Source of the DNA: Oscillospiraceae bacterium
GTDB taxonomy: Bacteria > Bacillota > Clostridia > Oscillospirales > Acutalibacteraceae
DNA: 5,187 nucleotides
Direction of reading: 5' to 3'
Assembly: GCA_902795765.1 (NCBI GenBank)
Contig: CADBMQ010000076.1
Coordinates: 1 to 5,187, forward strand
This document shows, piece by piece, positions 1 to 5,187 of this stretch. The notes under the pieces are model-generated. The model was given only the letters and a program-made list of their open reading frames with translations, was not told the DNA's origin and made no database searches. The first letter of the stretch is position 1, and each line of letters opens with the position of its first letter. A program made the translations under genes and the position numbers.

Positions 1-894
1 ACCATAATGTTTAAGCAATTCAACAGCCGAACCCGACATACCATACTCATCATTCATACCAATTCTAACAACCTTTGTCGGACAGTTTTCAGAAAGTGAT
101 TCACAAACTGCGCTTCCAAGTCCACCATTGATTGAATGCTCTTCTGCAACGATGACATTACCTGTCTTTTTAGCAGACTCAATGATAATATCTTTATCCA
201 AAGGCTTAATAGTGTGAATATTGATAACTTCTGCACTAACACCTTTTTCTGCAAGTATATCAGCAGCGATTTTCGCTTCATTTACCATAAGTCCTGTTGC
301 AACGATTGTTACATCTTTACCATCACGAAGTTTAATTCCCTTACCCGGAACAAACTCGTATGTTTCTTCATCGTTGAAAATCGGAACAGCAAGTCTGCCA
401 AATCTCAAATAAACAGGACCGTCAATTTCAGCTGCAGCAATTGTCGCAGCCTTTGCTTCAACAGCATCAGCCGGGTTAATAATTGTCATACCCGGGATAG
501 TTCTCATCAAAGCGATATCCTCGTTACATTGGTGAGTAGCACCATCTTCTCCAACTGAAACACCCGCATGAGTTGCACCGATTTTCAAGGGTAAGTGCGG
601 ATAGCCGATAGAGTTTCTAATCTGTTCGTACGCTCTACCTGCTGCAAACATAGCAAAGCTTGATGCGAATACTTTTTTGCCTGTGCTTAATAATCCAGCT
701 GCAATACCTATCATATTGCCTTCTGCAATACCACAATCGACAAATTTATCAGGATATTCTTTTTTGAAAACACCTGATTTTGTTGCTGCTGCCAAATCAG
801 CATCCATAACAATCAAATTATCATATTTTTTGCCGAGTTCTAACAAACCCTGTGCATAACCCTCACGTGTAGCGAGTTTCTTTACTTCACTCAT
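1..894 (-). CDS. tkt: Transketolase, C-terminal subunit (partial, 3' end off the left edge)
   Basis: This is the second half of a split transketolase. It carries the pyrimidine-binding and C-terminal domains that, together with the N-terminal subunit next door, transfer two-carbon units between sugar phosphates in the cytosolic non-oxidative pentose phosphate pathway. I translated 298 codons from the ATG at 892-894 to the window edge with no stop. Visible landmarks are MSEVKKLATREGYAQGL at the start, DCGIAEGNMIGIAAGL around residues 53-68 (E58 is the expected glutamate that activates thiamine diphosphate), a GEDGATHQ segment, PADAVEAKAA, YLRFGR, and NDEYGMSGSAVELLKHYG at the edge, typical of the transketolase C-terminal domain. 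Family members are about 305-315 residues, so probably only about a dozen residues are missing. A strong Shine-Dalgarno site 8 nt upstream fixes the start. DXS and the E1 beta subunit of pyruvate dehydrogenase share the fold, but the paired N-terminal gene favours transketolase. Confidence 0.95.
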   Translation of the reverse strand, partial: MSEVKKLATREGYAQGLLELGKKYDNLIVMDADLAAATKSGVFKKEYPDKFVDCGIAEGNMIGIAAGLLSTGKKVFASSFAMFAAGRAYEQIRNSIGYPHLPLKIGATHAGVSVGEDGATHQCNEDIALMRTIPGMTIINPADAVEAKAATIAAAEIDGPVYLRFGRLAVPIFNDEETYEFVPGKGIKLRDGKDVTIVATGLMVNEAKIAADILAEKGVSAEVINIHTIKPLDKDIIIESAKKTGNVIVAEEHSINGGLGSAVCESLSENCPTKVVRIGMNDEYGMSGSAVELLKHYG

Positions 895-897
895 CTC

Positions 898-1740
898 TTA
901 TACCTCCAACTCAGCCAAAGCGTCTTTCAATTCAGACATAGCAGTCTCATACTCTTCTGCATTCGGAGCCTTACCATGCCAGCCAACTTGACTCTCCATA
1001 AAGGAAACACCTTTACCTTTAATCGAGTTTGCAACAATACAAGTAGGTTTGCCTTTACATTCACGAGCTGCTTTATATGCAGATTCAATTTGGTTGAAAT
1101 CATGACCATCAATAGTAATTACATTCCAGCCAAATGCTTCAAACTTTTTATCAACAGGATGCGGCGATACAACTTCATCAATAGTACCATCTATCTGCAT
1201 TTTGTTGTAGTCAACATACGCAACAAGGTTATCAAGTTTATTAAATCCGGCAAACATTGCTGCTTCCCAAACCTGACCTTCTTCGATTTCACCATCACCG
1301 AGAATTGTGTAAACACGATAGTCTTCATTGAATTTTTTTGCTGCCAAAGCCATACCAACTGCGGCTGAAATACCTTGACCGAGCGAACCTGTGCTCATAT
1401 CAACACCAGGAGTATGTTTCATATCCGGGTGACCTTGGAGCATTTTGCCAATTTTACGCAAATCCTTTATCTCACTTTCAGGAAAATAGCCTTTCAAAGC
1501 GAGTGTAGCATAAAGAGCAGGAGCAGCGTGACCTTTTGAAAGAACAAGACGATCTCTATCTTGCATTTTTGGATCTTTGGGATCAATATTCATTTCACAG
1601 TTGTACAAATATGCGAGTACATCTGCGATAGAAAGCGATCCACCCGGGTGACCTGCTTTTGCATTGAAAATGCCGTCTACAATGTGCATTCTCTCTTTAA
1701 CAGCAAAAATTTTTAATTGCTTTTCTTTTACATTATCCAT
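898..1740 (-). CDS. tkt: Transketolase, N-terminal (thiamine diphosphate-binding) subunit
   Basis: This is the first half of a split transketolase, providing the pyrophosphate-binding domain. Counting from the ATG at 1740 (280 residues, usual for this subunit), the sequence shows AGHPGGSLSIAD at residues 29-40, LSKGHAAPALYATLA at 67-81, QGHPD at 102-106, GSLGQGISAAVGMALAAK at 118-135, and the thiamine diphosphate/metal motif from GDGEIEEGQ at 148-156 to DYNK at 177-180 (D149 and N179 expected as Mg ligands). In-frame ATGs also exist at 1752 and 1761. I chose 1740 because the only Shine-Dalgarno-like stretch, AAAGGA at 1753-1758, abuts the 1752 ATG directly but lies 12 nt from 1740; nothing resembling a site precedes 1761. 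The 12-nt spacing is somewhat long, so the start is less certain than the identity. The C-terminal subunit begins 3 nt after the stop codon, so the two are surely co-transcribed. Confidence 0.95.
   Translation of the reverse strand: MDNVKEKQLKIFAVKERMHIVDGIFNAKAGHPGGSLSIADVLAYLYNCEMNIDPKDPKMQDRDRLVLSKGHAAPALYATLALKGYFPESEIKDLRKIGKMLQGHPDMKHTPGVDMSTGSLGQGISAAVGMALAAKKFNEDYRVYTILGDGEIEEGQVWEAAMFAGFNKLDNLVAYVDYNKMQIDGTIDEVVSPHPVDKKFEAFGWNVITIDGHDFNQIESAYKAARECKGKPTCIVANSIKGKGVSFMESQVGWHGKAPNAEEYETAMSELKDALAELEV
903..907 (-). promoter_or_regulatory. Shine-Dalgarno site of the transketolase C-terminal subunit
   Basis: The minus strand reads GGAGG here, 8 nt before the ATG at 894. It lies inside the last codons of the N-terminal subunit gene (Leu-Glu-Val-stop). 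This near-consensus site supports the start at 894 and suggests that the second subunit is made by efficient re-initiation or independent loading rather than by readthrough. Confidence 0.8.
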
Positions 1741-1781
1741 TACTGAAACCATTCCTTTCATATTACGATCTGGATATTGTA

Positions 1782-1810
1782 CTTATATTTACAGTCATAT
1801 CGACTGTTAA
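1782..1810 (-). promoter_or_regulatory. Predicted sigma-A promoter for the transketolase gene pair
   Basis: On the minus strand, TTAACA (1810-1805, 5 of 6 matches to TTGACA) is followed by a 17-nt spacer and TATAAG (1787-1782, 5 of 6 matches to TATAAT). Spacing and orientation are ideal for a housekeeping sigma factor. Transcription would start near 1775, giving a leader of about 35 nt before the ATG at 1740. The -35 box overlaps the stop codon of the upstream HAD gene. It is the only intergenic gap in the window large enough to hold a promoter. This is a pattern match by eye with no experimental support; in an AT-rich genome such matches also occur by chance. Confidence 0.55.
1791..1807 (-). 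promoter_or_regulatory. Inverted repeat inside the transketolase promoter, possible operator
   Basis: The minus strand reads ACAGTC-GATAT-GACTGT, a perfect 6-bp inverted repeat around a 5-nt centre. It covers the last three bases of the proposed -35 box and most of the spacer, ending 3 nt before the -10 box. Because it lies upstream of the predicted start of transcription, it would act as DNA rather than RNA, and its place fits a dimeric repressor blocking RNA polymerase. It is not a convincing terminator for the upstream operon, since the stem is short and no T-run follows. I do not recognise it as the site of a named regulator. Confidence 0.4.
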
Positions 1811-2619
1811 AACCTTTTTAATATACTTTCCATAAACTCTGCAACTGCACCATCATTTGCTGTTTTTTCACAAATATAAGATGCGTATTTTGCAACGTCA
1901 TCGGGTGTATTTTTTACAACTGCACTCTCGTATGCACATTCCAACAAACCTATATCGTTATAATAATTCCCGATTGAAAAAGTATTTTGGCGTGGAATTC
2001 CATAATAATCAGCAAGTTCAAGCAACGCTGTGCCTTTAGAAATTCCTTTTCCTACCATCTCTAAAAACAATTCTGAAGTATCGACAAACTCAAAATCTTC
2101 GTATGTTTTTGCGAATGCTTGTTTTCTAACATTATCAATACTCTGCTTTTCATCAGTCATCAATGCCTTATTCCATTCTAATGCATAAATATCTGAAAAG
2201 CAAGTACAAATATAATCAATTCCAACATAATCAAGATGATTTTTTAAAACTCGATTAGGATTTACAACATAGATAGCTCTTTTACTATATATCTCTGCCG
2301 AAATGGTTGGATTATTATTATAAAGCTCTATGACTGCATCTTTTGCAGAAGTTGGAAGTGGATGAGACTTAATTATTGAATCATTTTCATAGTCAAAAAG
2401 TGTATGACCATTGTTAACTATTGCCGGTGTTTTTGTGGGCAACAAATCGTATACAGATCGTGCGGCATCAATTCCACGTCCAGAAGCAATAACAAACTTA
2501 CCACCATTATCAGTAAAATACTTTATAATATCAAGATTTGCCTGTGGAATACTATTATGATTTTCAAATAATGTGCCGTCCAAATCAGCGGCAATTATCA
2601 CATTGTCAAATCTTGCCAT
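1807..2619 (-). CDS. HAD-superfamily hydrolase, Cof-like (subclass IIB) phosphatase
   Basis: This 270-residue cytosolic protein has the layout of Cof-type HAD phosphatases, which remove phosphate from sugar phosphates, nucleotides or similar small metabolites. Motif I is DLDGTL at residues 12-17 (D12 the expected nucleophile, D14 the general acid/base). Motif II is the serine of ASGRG (S46). The cap domain occupies roughly residues 85-185. The motif III lysine is probably K195 in GKGISKGTAL. Motif IV reads SIGNYYNDIGLLE (215-227), where the family normally has GDxxND, so the first acidic residue is replaced by N218 while D222 is kept. The start overlaps the end of the pseudouridine synthase gene by 14 nt, and an AAGG site lies 9 nt upstream, suggesting coupled translation. 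The substrate cannot be told from sequence; the downstream transketolase genes make a sugar phosphate an appealing but unproven guess. Confidence 0.9.
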   Translation of the reverse strand: MARFDNVIIAADLDGTLFENHNSIPQANLDIIKYFTDNGGKFVIASGRGIDAARSVYDLLPTKTPAIVNNGHTLFDYENDSIIKSHPLPTSAKDAVIELYNNNPTISAEIYSKRAIYVVNPNRVLKNHLDYVGIDYICTCFSDIYALEWNKALMTDEKQSIDNVRKQAFAKTYEDFEFVDTSELFLEMVGKGISKGTALLELADYYGIPRQNTFSIGNYYNDIGLLECAYESAVVKNTPDDVAKYASYICEKTANDGAVAEFMESILKRF

Positions 2620-3529
2620 TATATCTTACCTTAATTTTATTTAAAAACCCTGTAAAATACGAAGGTAGTTTACTTTCAAACTCCATATACTCGCCATTCG
2701 GATGTATAAAACCAATCGTTTTCGCGTGTAGACACTGCCCTTCAAACATCTTTACAGGTTTACCACCATACAAATCATCACCTGCGACAGGTTTACCTAT
2801 GTATGCCATATGGACTCTAATTTGGTGTGTTCTTCCCGTTTCGAGTCGAAGTCGAACATAAGTAAAATCGCCAAATCGTTCTAAAACTTTATAATGAGTC
2901 ACTGCATTTTTAGAATTGTTATCAGTAACCGCCATACGTTGTCTATGAATCGGGTGTCTGCCTATTGGGGCATTAATAGTTCCTTCGTCATCTTTAATAT
3001 TACCACAAACAATTGCCTCATACTCTCGCTTAAAAGAATGAACTTTTATCTGCTCTGCAAGTAATTTATGAGAGTTATCATTCTTTGCGACAATTAATAA
3101 ACCACTCGTGTTTTTGTCAATTCTATGTACAATTCCAGGACGGATTACACCATTTATACCCGAAAGAGAATCGCCACAATGATAAAGCAAAGCATTAACA
3201 AGAGTTCCGTCAGGATTTCCGGGAGCGGGATGAACCACCATACCCTTGGGCTTGTTTACAACAAGTAAATCATCATCTTCATAAACGATATCAAGCGGAA
3301 TGTTTTGTGGTTGCGCTGTACAATCGACAGGCTCCGGAATAGTTATATCTATTGCATCGGAGAGTTTTAATTTGTAATTTTTCTTGACAGTTTTGCCGTT
3401 TACAAGTACTTCTCCATTTTCAATCAATGAAATTATAGAATTTCTTGATAAATCTTCGATGTTTTCGGCTATAAATTTGTCAACACGCTCTCCGACAACA
3501 GTTGAAATAAGTTGCAATGTATCAGCCAT
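2606..3529 (-). CDS. rluD: RluD-type (RluA family) large-subunit rRNA pseudouridine synthase
   Basis: The 307-residue protein converts specific uridines to pseudouridine; the E. coli family namesake modifies helix 69 of 23S rRNA. An S4 RNA-binding domain occupies about residues 13-65 (GERVDKFIAENI, then SLIENGEVLVNGK). The catalytic domain starts near 80 with the signature DDDLLVVNKPKGMVVHPAPGN (85-105). The catalytic motif HRIDKNTSGLL (135-145) carries the essential aspartate D138, and LETGRTHQIRVH (229-240) is the conserved late motif. The length is close to that of RluD and Bacillus YlyB. The start codon overlaps the end of lspA by 8 nt (ATGGCTGA) and only a weak A-rich stretch precedes it, so translation probably depends on coupling to lspA. 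The lspA-rluD pairing is a standard Bacillota arrangement. Exact target uridines are inferred from family membership only; RluA or RluC specificity is less likely given the N-terminal S4 domain and the lspA context. Confidence 0.93.
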   Translation of the reverse strand: MADTLQLISTVVGERVDKFIAENIEDLSRNSIISLIENGEVLVNGKTVKKNYKLKLSDAIDITIPEPVDCTAQPQNIPLDIVYEDDDLLVVNKPKGMVVHPAPGNPDGTLVNALLYHCGDSLSGINGVIRPGIVHRIDKNTSGLLIVAKNDNSHKLLAEQIKVHSFKREYEAIVCGNIKDDEGTINAPIGRHPIHRQRMAVTDNNSKNAVTHYKVLERFGDFTYVRLRLETGRTHQIRVHMAYIGKPVAGDDLYGGKPVKMFEGQCLHAKTIGFIHPNGEYMEFESKLPSYFTGFLNKIKVRYNGKI

Positions 3530-4001
3530 TTTTCTTTTTCACCGATTTAACAGTATCGACTAAAAGATAAAGCACAATTAGTCCACAGCCTATTGTTACA
3601 AAACAATCTGCAACATTAAAGACATAGAAATTGACAAATTTAACGTCGATAAAGTCGATAACATATCCTCTTCCTACTCTATCAATCATATTGCCGATTC
3701 CACCACCTATAATCATCGTAAAAGCTGTTGTAAGCAATTTTGAATCGGATTTTTTCACCATTAAATACACTAATAGGGCGATAATCACAACTGTTGTCAG
3801 CACCATGAAAACCCATCTATGATTAGCAAACATTCCAAATGCAGCGCCTTTATTCATAACATAAGTAAAATCAAGTACATTTGGAATTATTGATGTGCTT
3901 TTTATCGGTGCAAGGTAAAAGAGAGAAAGAATTTTCGTCAACTGATCAGCCAATGTAATTATAACTACTGCTACAAGCACAAAAAGCCGTTGTTTACGCA
4001 T
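3522..4001 (-). CDS. lspA: Lipoprotein signal peptidase (signal peptidase II)
   Basis: This integral membrane aspartic protease cleaves the signal peptide from diacylglyceryl-modified prolipoproteins, just before the lipidated cysteine. The 159-residue protein shows four hydrophobic segments at about residues 6-30, 63-82, 89-106 and 125-148. Conserved family boxes are all present: ADQLTK (18-23), NKGAAFG (50-56), GGGIGNMIDR (99-108), GYVIDFIDV (112-120) and FNVADCFVTIG (128-138). By comparison with the Pseudomonas enzyme structure, the catalytic pair should be D116 and D132, with D107 and N104 in the conserved GNxxDR box. The length is normal. A good Shine-Dalgarno site sits 8 nt before the ATG. 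It follows ileS by 24 nt and overlaps rluD by 8 nt, so it belongs to the same transcript. In many Bacillota a divIVA gene lies between ileS and lspA; here none does. Confidence 0.97.
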   Translation of the reverse strand: MRKQRLFVLVAVVIITLADQLTKILSLFYLAPIKSTSIIPNVLDFTYVMNKGAAFGMFANHRWVFMVLTTVVIIALLVYLMVKKSDSKLLTTAFTMIIGGGIGNMIDRVGRGYVIDFIDVKFVNFYVFNVADCFVTIGCGLIVLYLLVDTVKSVKKKNG

Positions 4002-4009
4002 TTCTTTCT

Positions 4010-4015
4010 CTCCCT
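4010..4015 (-). promoter_or_regulatory. Shine-Dalgarno site of lspA
   Basis: AGGGAG on the minus strand lies 8 nt before the lspA ATG, inside the 24-nt ileS-lspA gap. It supports the ATG at 4001 as the start. The gap holds no hairpin with a T-run and no room for a promoter, so ileS transcription should run on into lspA. Confidence 0.7.
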
Positions 4016-4025
4016 AATATTGTTA

Positions 4026-5187
4026 TTATTTTAAAATTTCTGCACAACGTTTGCAGACAGTCGGGTGATCGTGGTCACAGCCAACTGTATCACTGTATGT
4101 CCAGCAACGTTCACATTTTTCGCCATCTGCGTGTGTTACTGTCACGCCAACTCTGTCACCTTTGTGTTCTCCGCCTTCGCCCTTTATGAGTTCAACGTCG
4201 GATACAATGCAAAGAGATGCGAGTTCTGCCTTAAATCCATCGAGCAAATCGTAATCTGCATCAGCAAAGATTTGAAGTTTTGCTTCAAGAGACGAACCGA
4301 TAACTTTTGCATTACGAGCAAGTTCGAGTGCTTTCTTAATATCTTCACGAATTTGTTCGAGTTGTTGATATTTTTCTTTGATTACTTCATCATCTGCAAT
4401 AAGATTTGTTTTCGGAATATCGTTAAAGACGATATTTTCAACATTCTTATCCTCAGTATGAGGCATATAATTCCAAATTTCATCCGCAGTGAAAGAAAGA
4501 ATCGGAGCAAGAATAAGTGTCAAAGTATCCAAAATCTTGTAGATAGCAGTTTGTGCTGAACGTCTTGAAAGGCTATCTGCTTTTTCAACATACAAACGAT
4601 CTTTCAAAATATCAAGATAGAAGTTAGACATATCAACTACACAGAAATTATGAACTGCGTGATAAATGATGTGATACTCGAAGTTGTCATAAGCTTCATT
4701 AACTTTCTTAATAAGGTCATTTGTAAGCATAAGAGCATATTTATCAAGTTCAAACAACTCGTCATCCGAAACCATATCCTTATTAGGATCAAAGTCATTC
4801 AAGTTACCAAGAATAAAACGAGCTGTGTTTCTAATCTTACGATAACTTTCCGACAACTGTTTCAAGATACCATCAGAAATACGAACATCTGCGTGATAGT
4901 CAGTTGAAGCAACCCAAAGACGAAGAATATCTGCACCATATTTCGGGATAATATCGTCAGGAGCAATAGTGTTACCTATTGATTTAGACATCTTCTTACC
5001 TTCGCCATCAACTACCCAACCGTGTGTAACGACCGATTTATACGGTGCTTTGCCTGTTGTAGCAACACTTGTAAGCAATGATGACTGGAACCAACCACGA
5101 TATTGGTCAGCGCCTTCAAGATAAAGGTCAGCGGGCCATTTGAGATTGTCACGAGTTTTAAGAACAGCGGCATGAGTTGAACCTGAG
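4026..5187 (-). CDS. ileS: Isoleucyl-tRNA synthetase (partial, C-terminal 386 residues)
   Basis: This class I aminoacyl-tRNA synthetase charges tRNA-Ile with isoleucine in the cytosol. Only the last 386 codons are in the window; the frame is open to the right edge (first whole codon at 5184-5186), and a complete enzyme is about 930 residues, so the HIGH motif and the CP1 editing domain lie outside. The fragment opens with SGSTHAAVL and LYLEGADQYRGWFQSSLL, typical of the catalytic core. The KMSKS loop (residues 65-69 of the fragment, 4980-4994) sits in GEGKKMSKSIGN. A helical anticodon-binding domain follows, from roughly fragment residue 150 on, including ADEIWNYMP. The C-terminus is a zinc-binding module with paired cysteines C358/C361 and C378/C381 in EKCERCW and CKRC. 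This module marks the ordinary bacterial-type enzyme rather than the mupirocin-resistant IleS2 type, which is inference from the C-terminus alone. The gene ends 24 nt before lspA. Confidence 0.97.
   Translation of the reverse strand, partial: SGSTHAAVLKTRDNLKWPADLYLEGADQYRGWFQSSLLTSVATTGKAPYKSVVTHGWVVDGEGKKMSKSIGNTIAPDDIIPKYGADILRLWVASTDYHADVRISDGILKQLSESYRKIRNTARFILGNLNDFDPNKDMVSDDELFELDKYALMLTNDLIKKVNEAYDNFEYHIIYHAVHNFCVVDMSNFYLDILKDRLYVEKADSLSRRSAQTAIYKILDTLTLILAPILSFTADEIWNYMPHTEDKNVENIVFNDIPKTNLIADDEVIKEKYQQLEQIREDIKKALELARNAKVIGSSLEAKLQIFADADYDLLDGFKAELASLCIVSDVELIKGEGGEHKGDRVGVTVTHADGEKCERCWTYSDTVGCDHDHPTVCKRCAEILK

Noticed and set aside
136..558. Plus-strand open frame of 140 codons within the transketolase C-terminal subunit
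   Set aside because: It lies antisense to a clearly conserved transketolase gene, and its cysteine- and asparagine-rich product looks like an antisense shadow with no recognisable domain.
898..1740. 1-deoxy-D-xylulose-5-phosphate synthase or dehydrogenase E1 instead of transketolase
   Set aside because: The GHPGGSLS, LSKGHAAPALYA and GDGEIEEGQVWEA motifs, the two-gene layout and the subunit lengths all match split transketolase; DXS is a single chain of about 620 residues.
1790..1808. Hairpin after the HAD gene as an intrinsic terminator
   Set aside because: The stem is only 6 bp with moderate GC and the minus strand continues AAATATAAG with no T-run, so it does not fit a terminator; it fits better as a DNA-level operator.
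2617..2622. TATAAT hexamer overlapping the HAD start codon as a -10 box
   Set aside because: It would put the transcription start inside the coding sequence, and the nearest TTTACA is 27 nt upstream, too far for a -35 box. The gene overlaps rluD and has its own Shine-Dalgarno site.
4065..4559. Plus-strand open frame of 164 codons opposite ileS
   Set aside because: It lies wholly antisense to the conserved IleRS C-terminal region; its phenylalanine- and cysteine-rich composition is what the reverse of glutamate/lysine-rich codons produces.
5076..5078. TTG at 5078 as the start of an independent short synthetase-like gene
   Set aside because: The frame stays open to the window edge with strongly conserved IleRS sequence upstream of this codon, so it is an internal leucine of ileS.

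Overview
The window reads entirely on the minus strand and looks like an ordinary chromosomal stretch of a moderately AT-rich Gram-positive anaerobe, most likely a clostridial member of the Bacillota. Two things point there: the order ileS-lspA-rluD, a classic Bacillota neighbourhood, and a transketolase encoded as two separate subunit genes, common in Clostridia and archaea. This lineage call is inference from gene content, not a database match.

Layout in the direction of transcription (right to left): the 3' part of ileS (isoleucyl-tRNA synthetase, 4026-5187, entering from the right edge); lspA (signal peptidase II, 3522-4001) after a 24-nt gap; an RluD-type pseudouridine synthase (2606-3529) overlapping lspA by 8 nt; a Cof-like HAD phosphatase (1807-2619) overlapping the rluD gene by 14 nt; a 66-nt intergenic gap; the transketolase N-terminal subunit (898-1740); and, 3 nt after its stop codon, the transketolase C-terminal subunit (1-894), which leaves the window just before its stop. 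The ileS-to-HAD block has no room for terminators or dedicated promoters and should be one transcript with translational coupling at two joints.

The 66-nt gap before the transketolase pair is the only non-coding stretch of note. It carries a good sigma-A-type promoter (TTAACA, 17-nt spacer, TATAAG) whose -35 box overlaps the HAD stop codon. A 6+6 bp inverted repeat (ACAGTC-GATAT-GACTGT) sits between the two boxes, where a repressor would bind. The transketolase genes therefore probably form their own regulated unit.

Functionally the window combines housekeeping translation (IleRS, rRNA pseudouridylation), lipoprotein maturation (LspA), a sugar-phosphate-type phosphatase of unknown substrate, and the non-oxidative pentose phosphate pathway. 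I see no mobile element, CRISPR array, tRNA, rRNA or phage gene, and no evidence of a new multi-gene system. The points most worth checking are the operator-like repeat in the promoter, the altered motif IV of the HAD protein, and the in-frame single-stop junction between the two transketolase halves.
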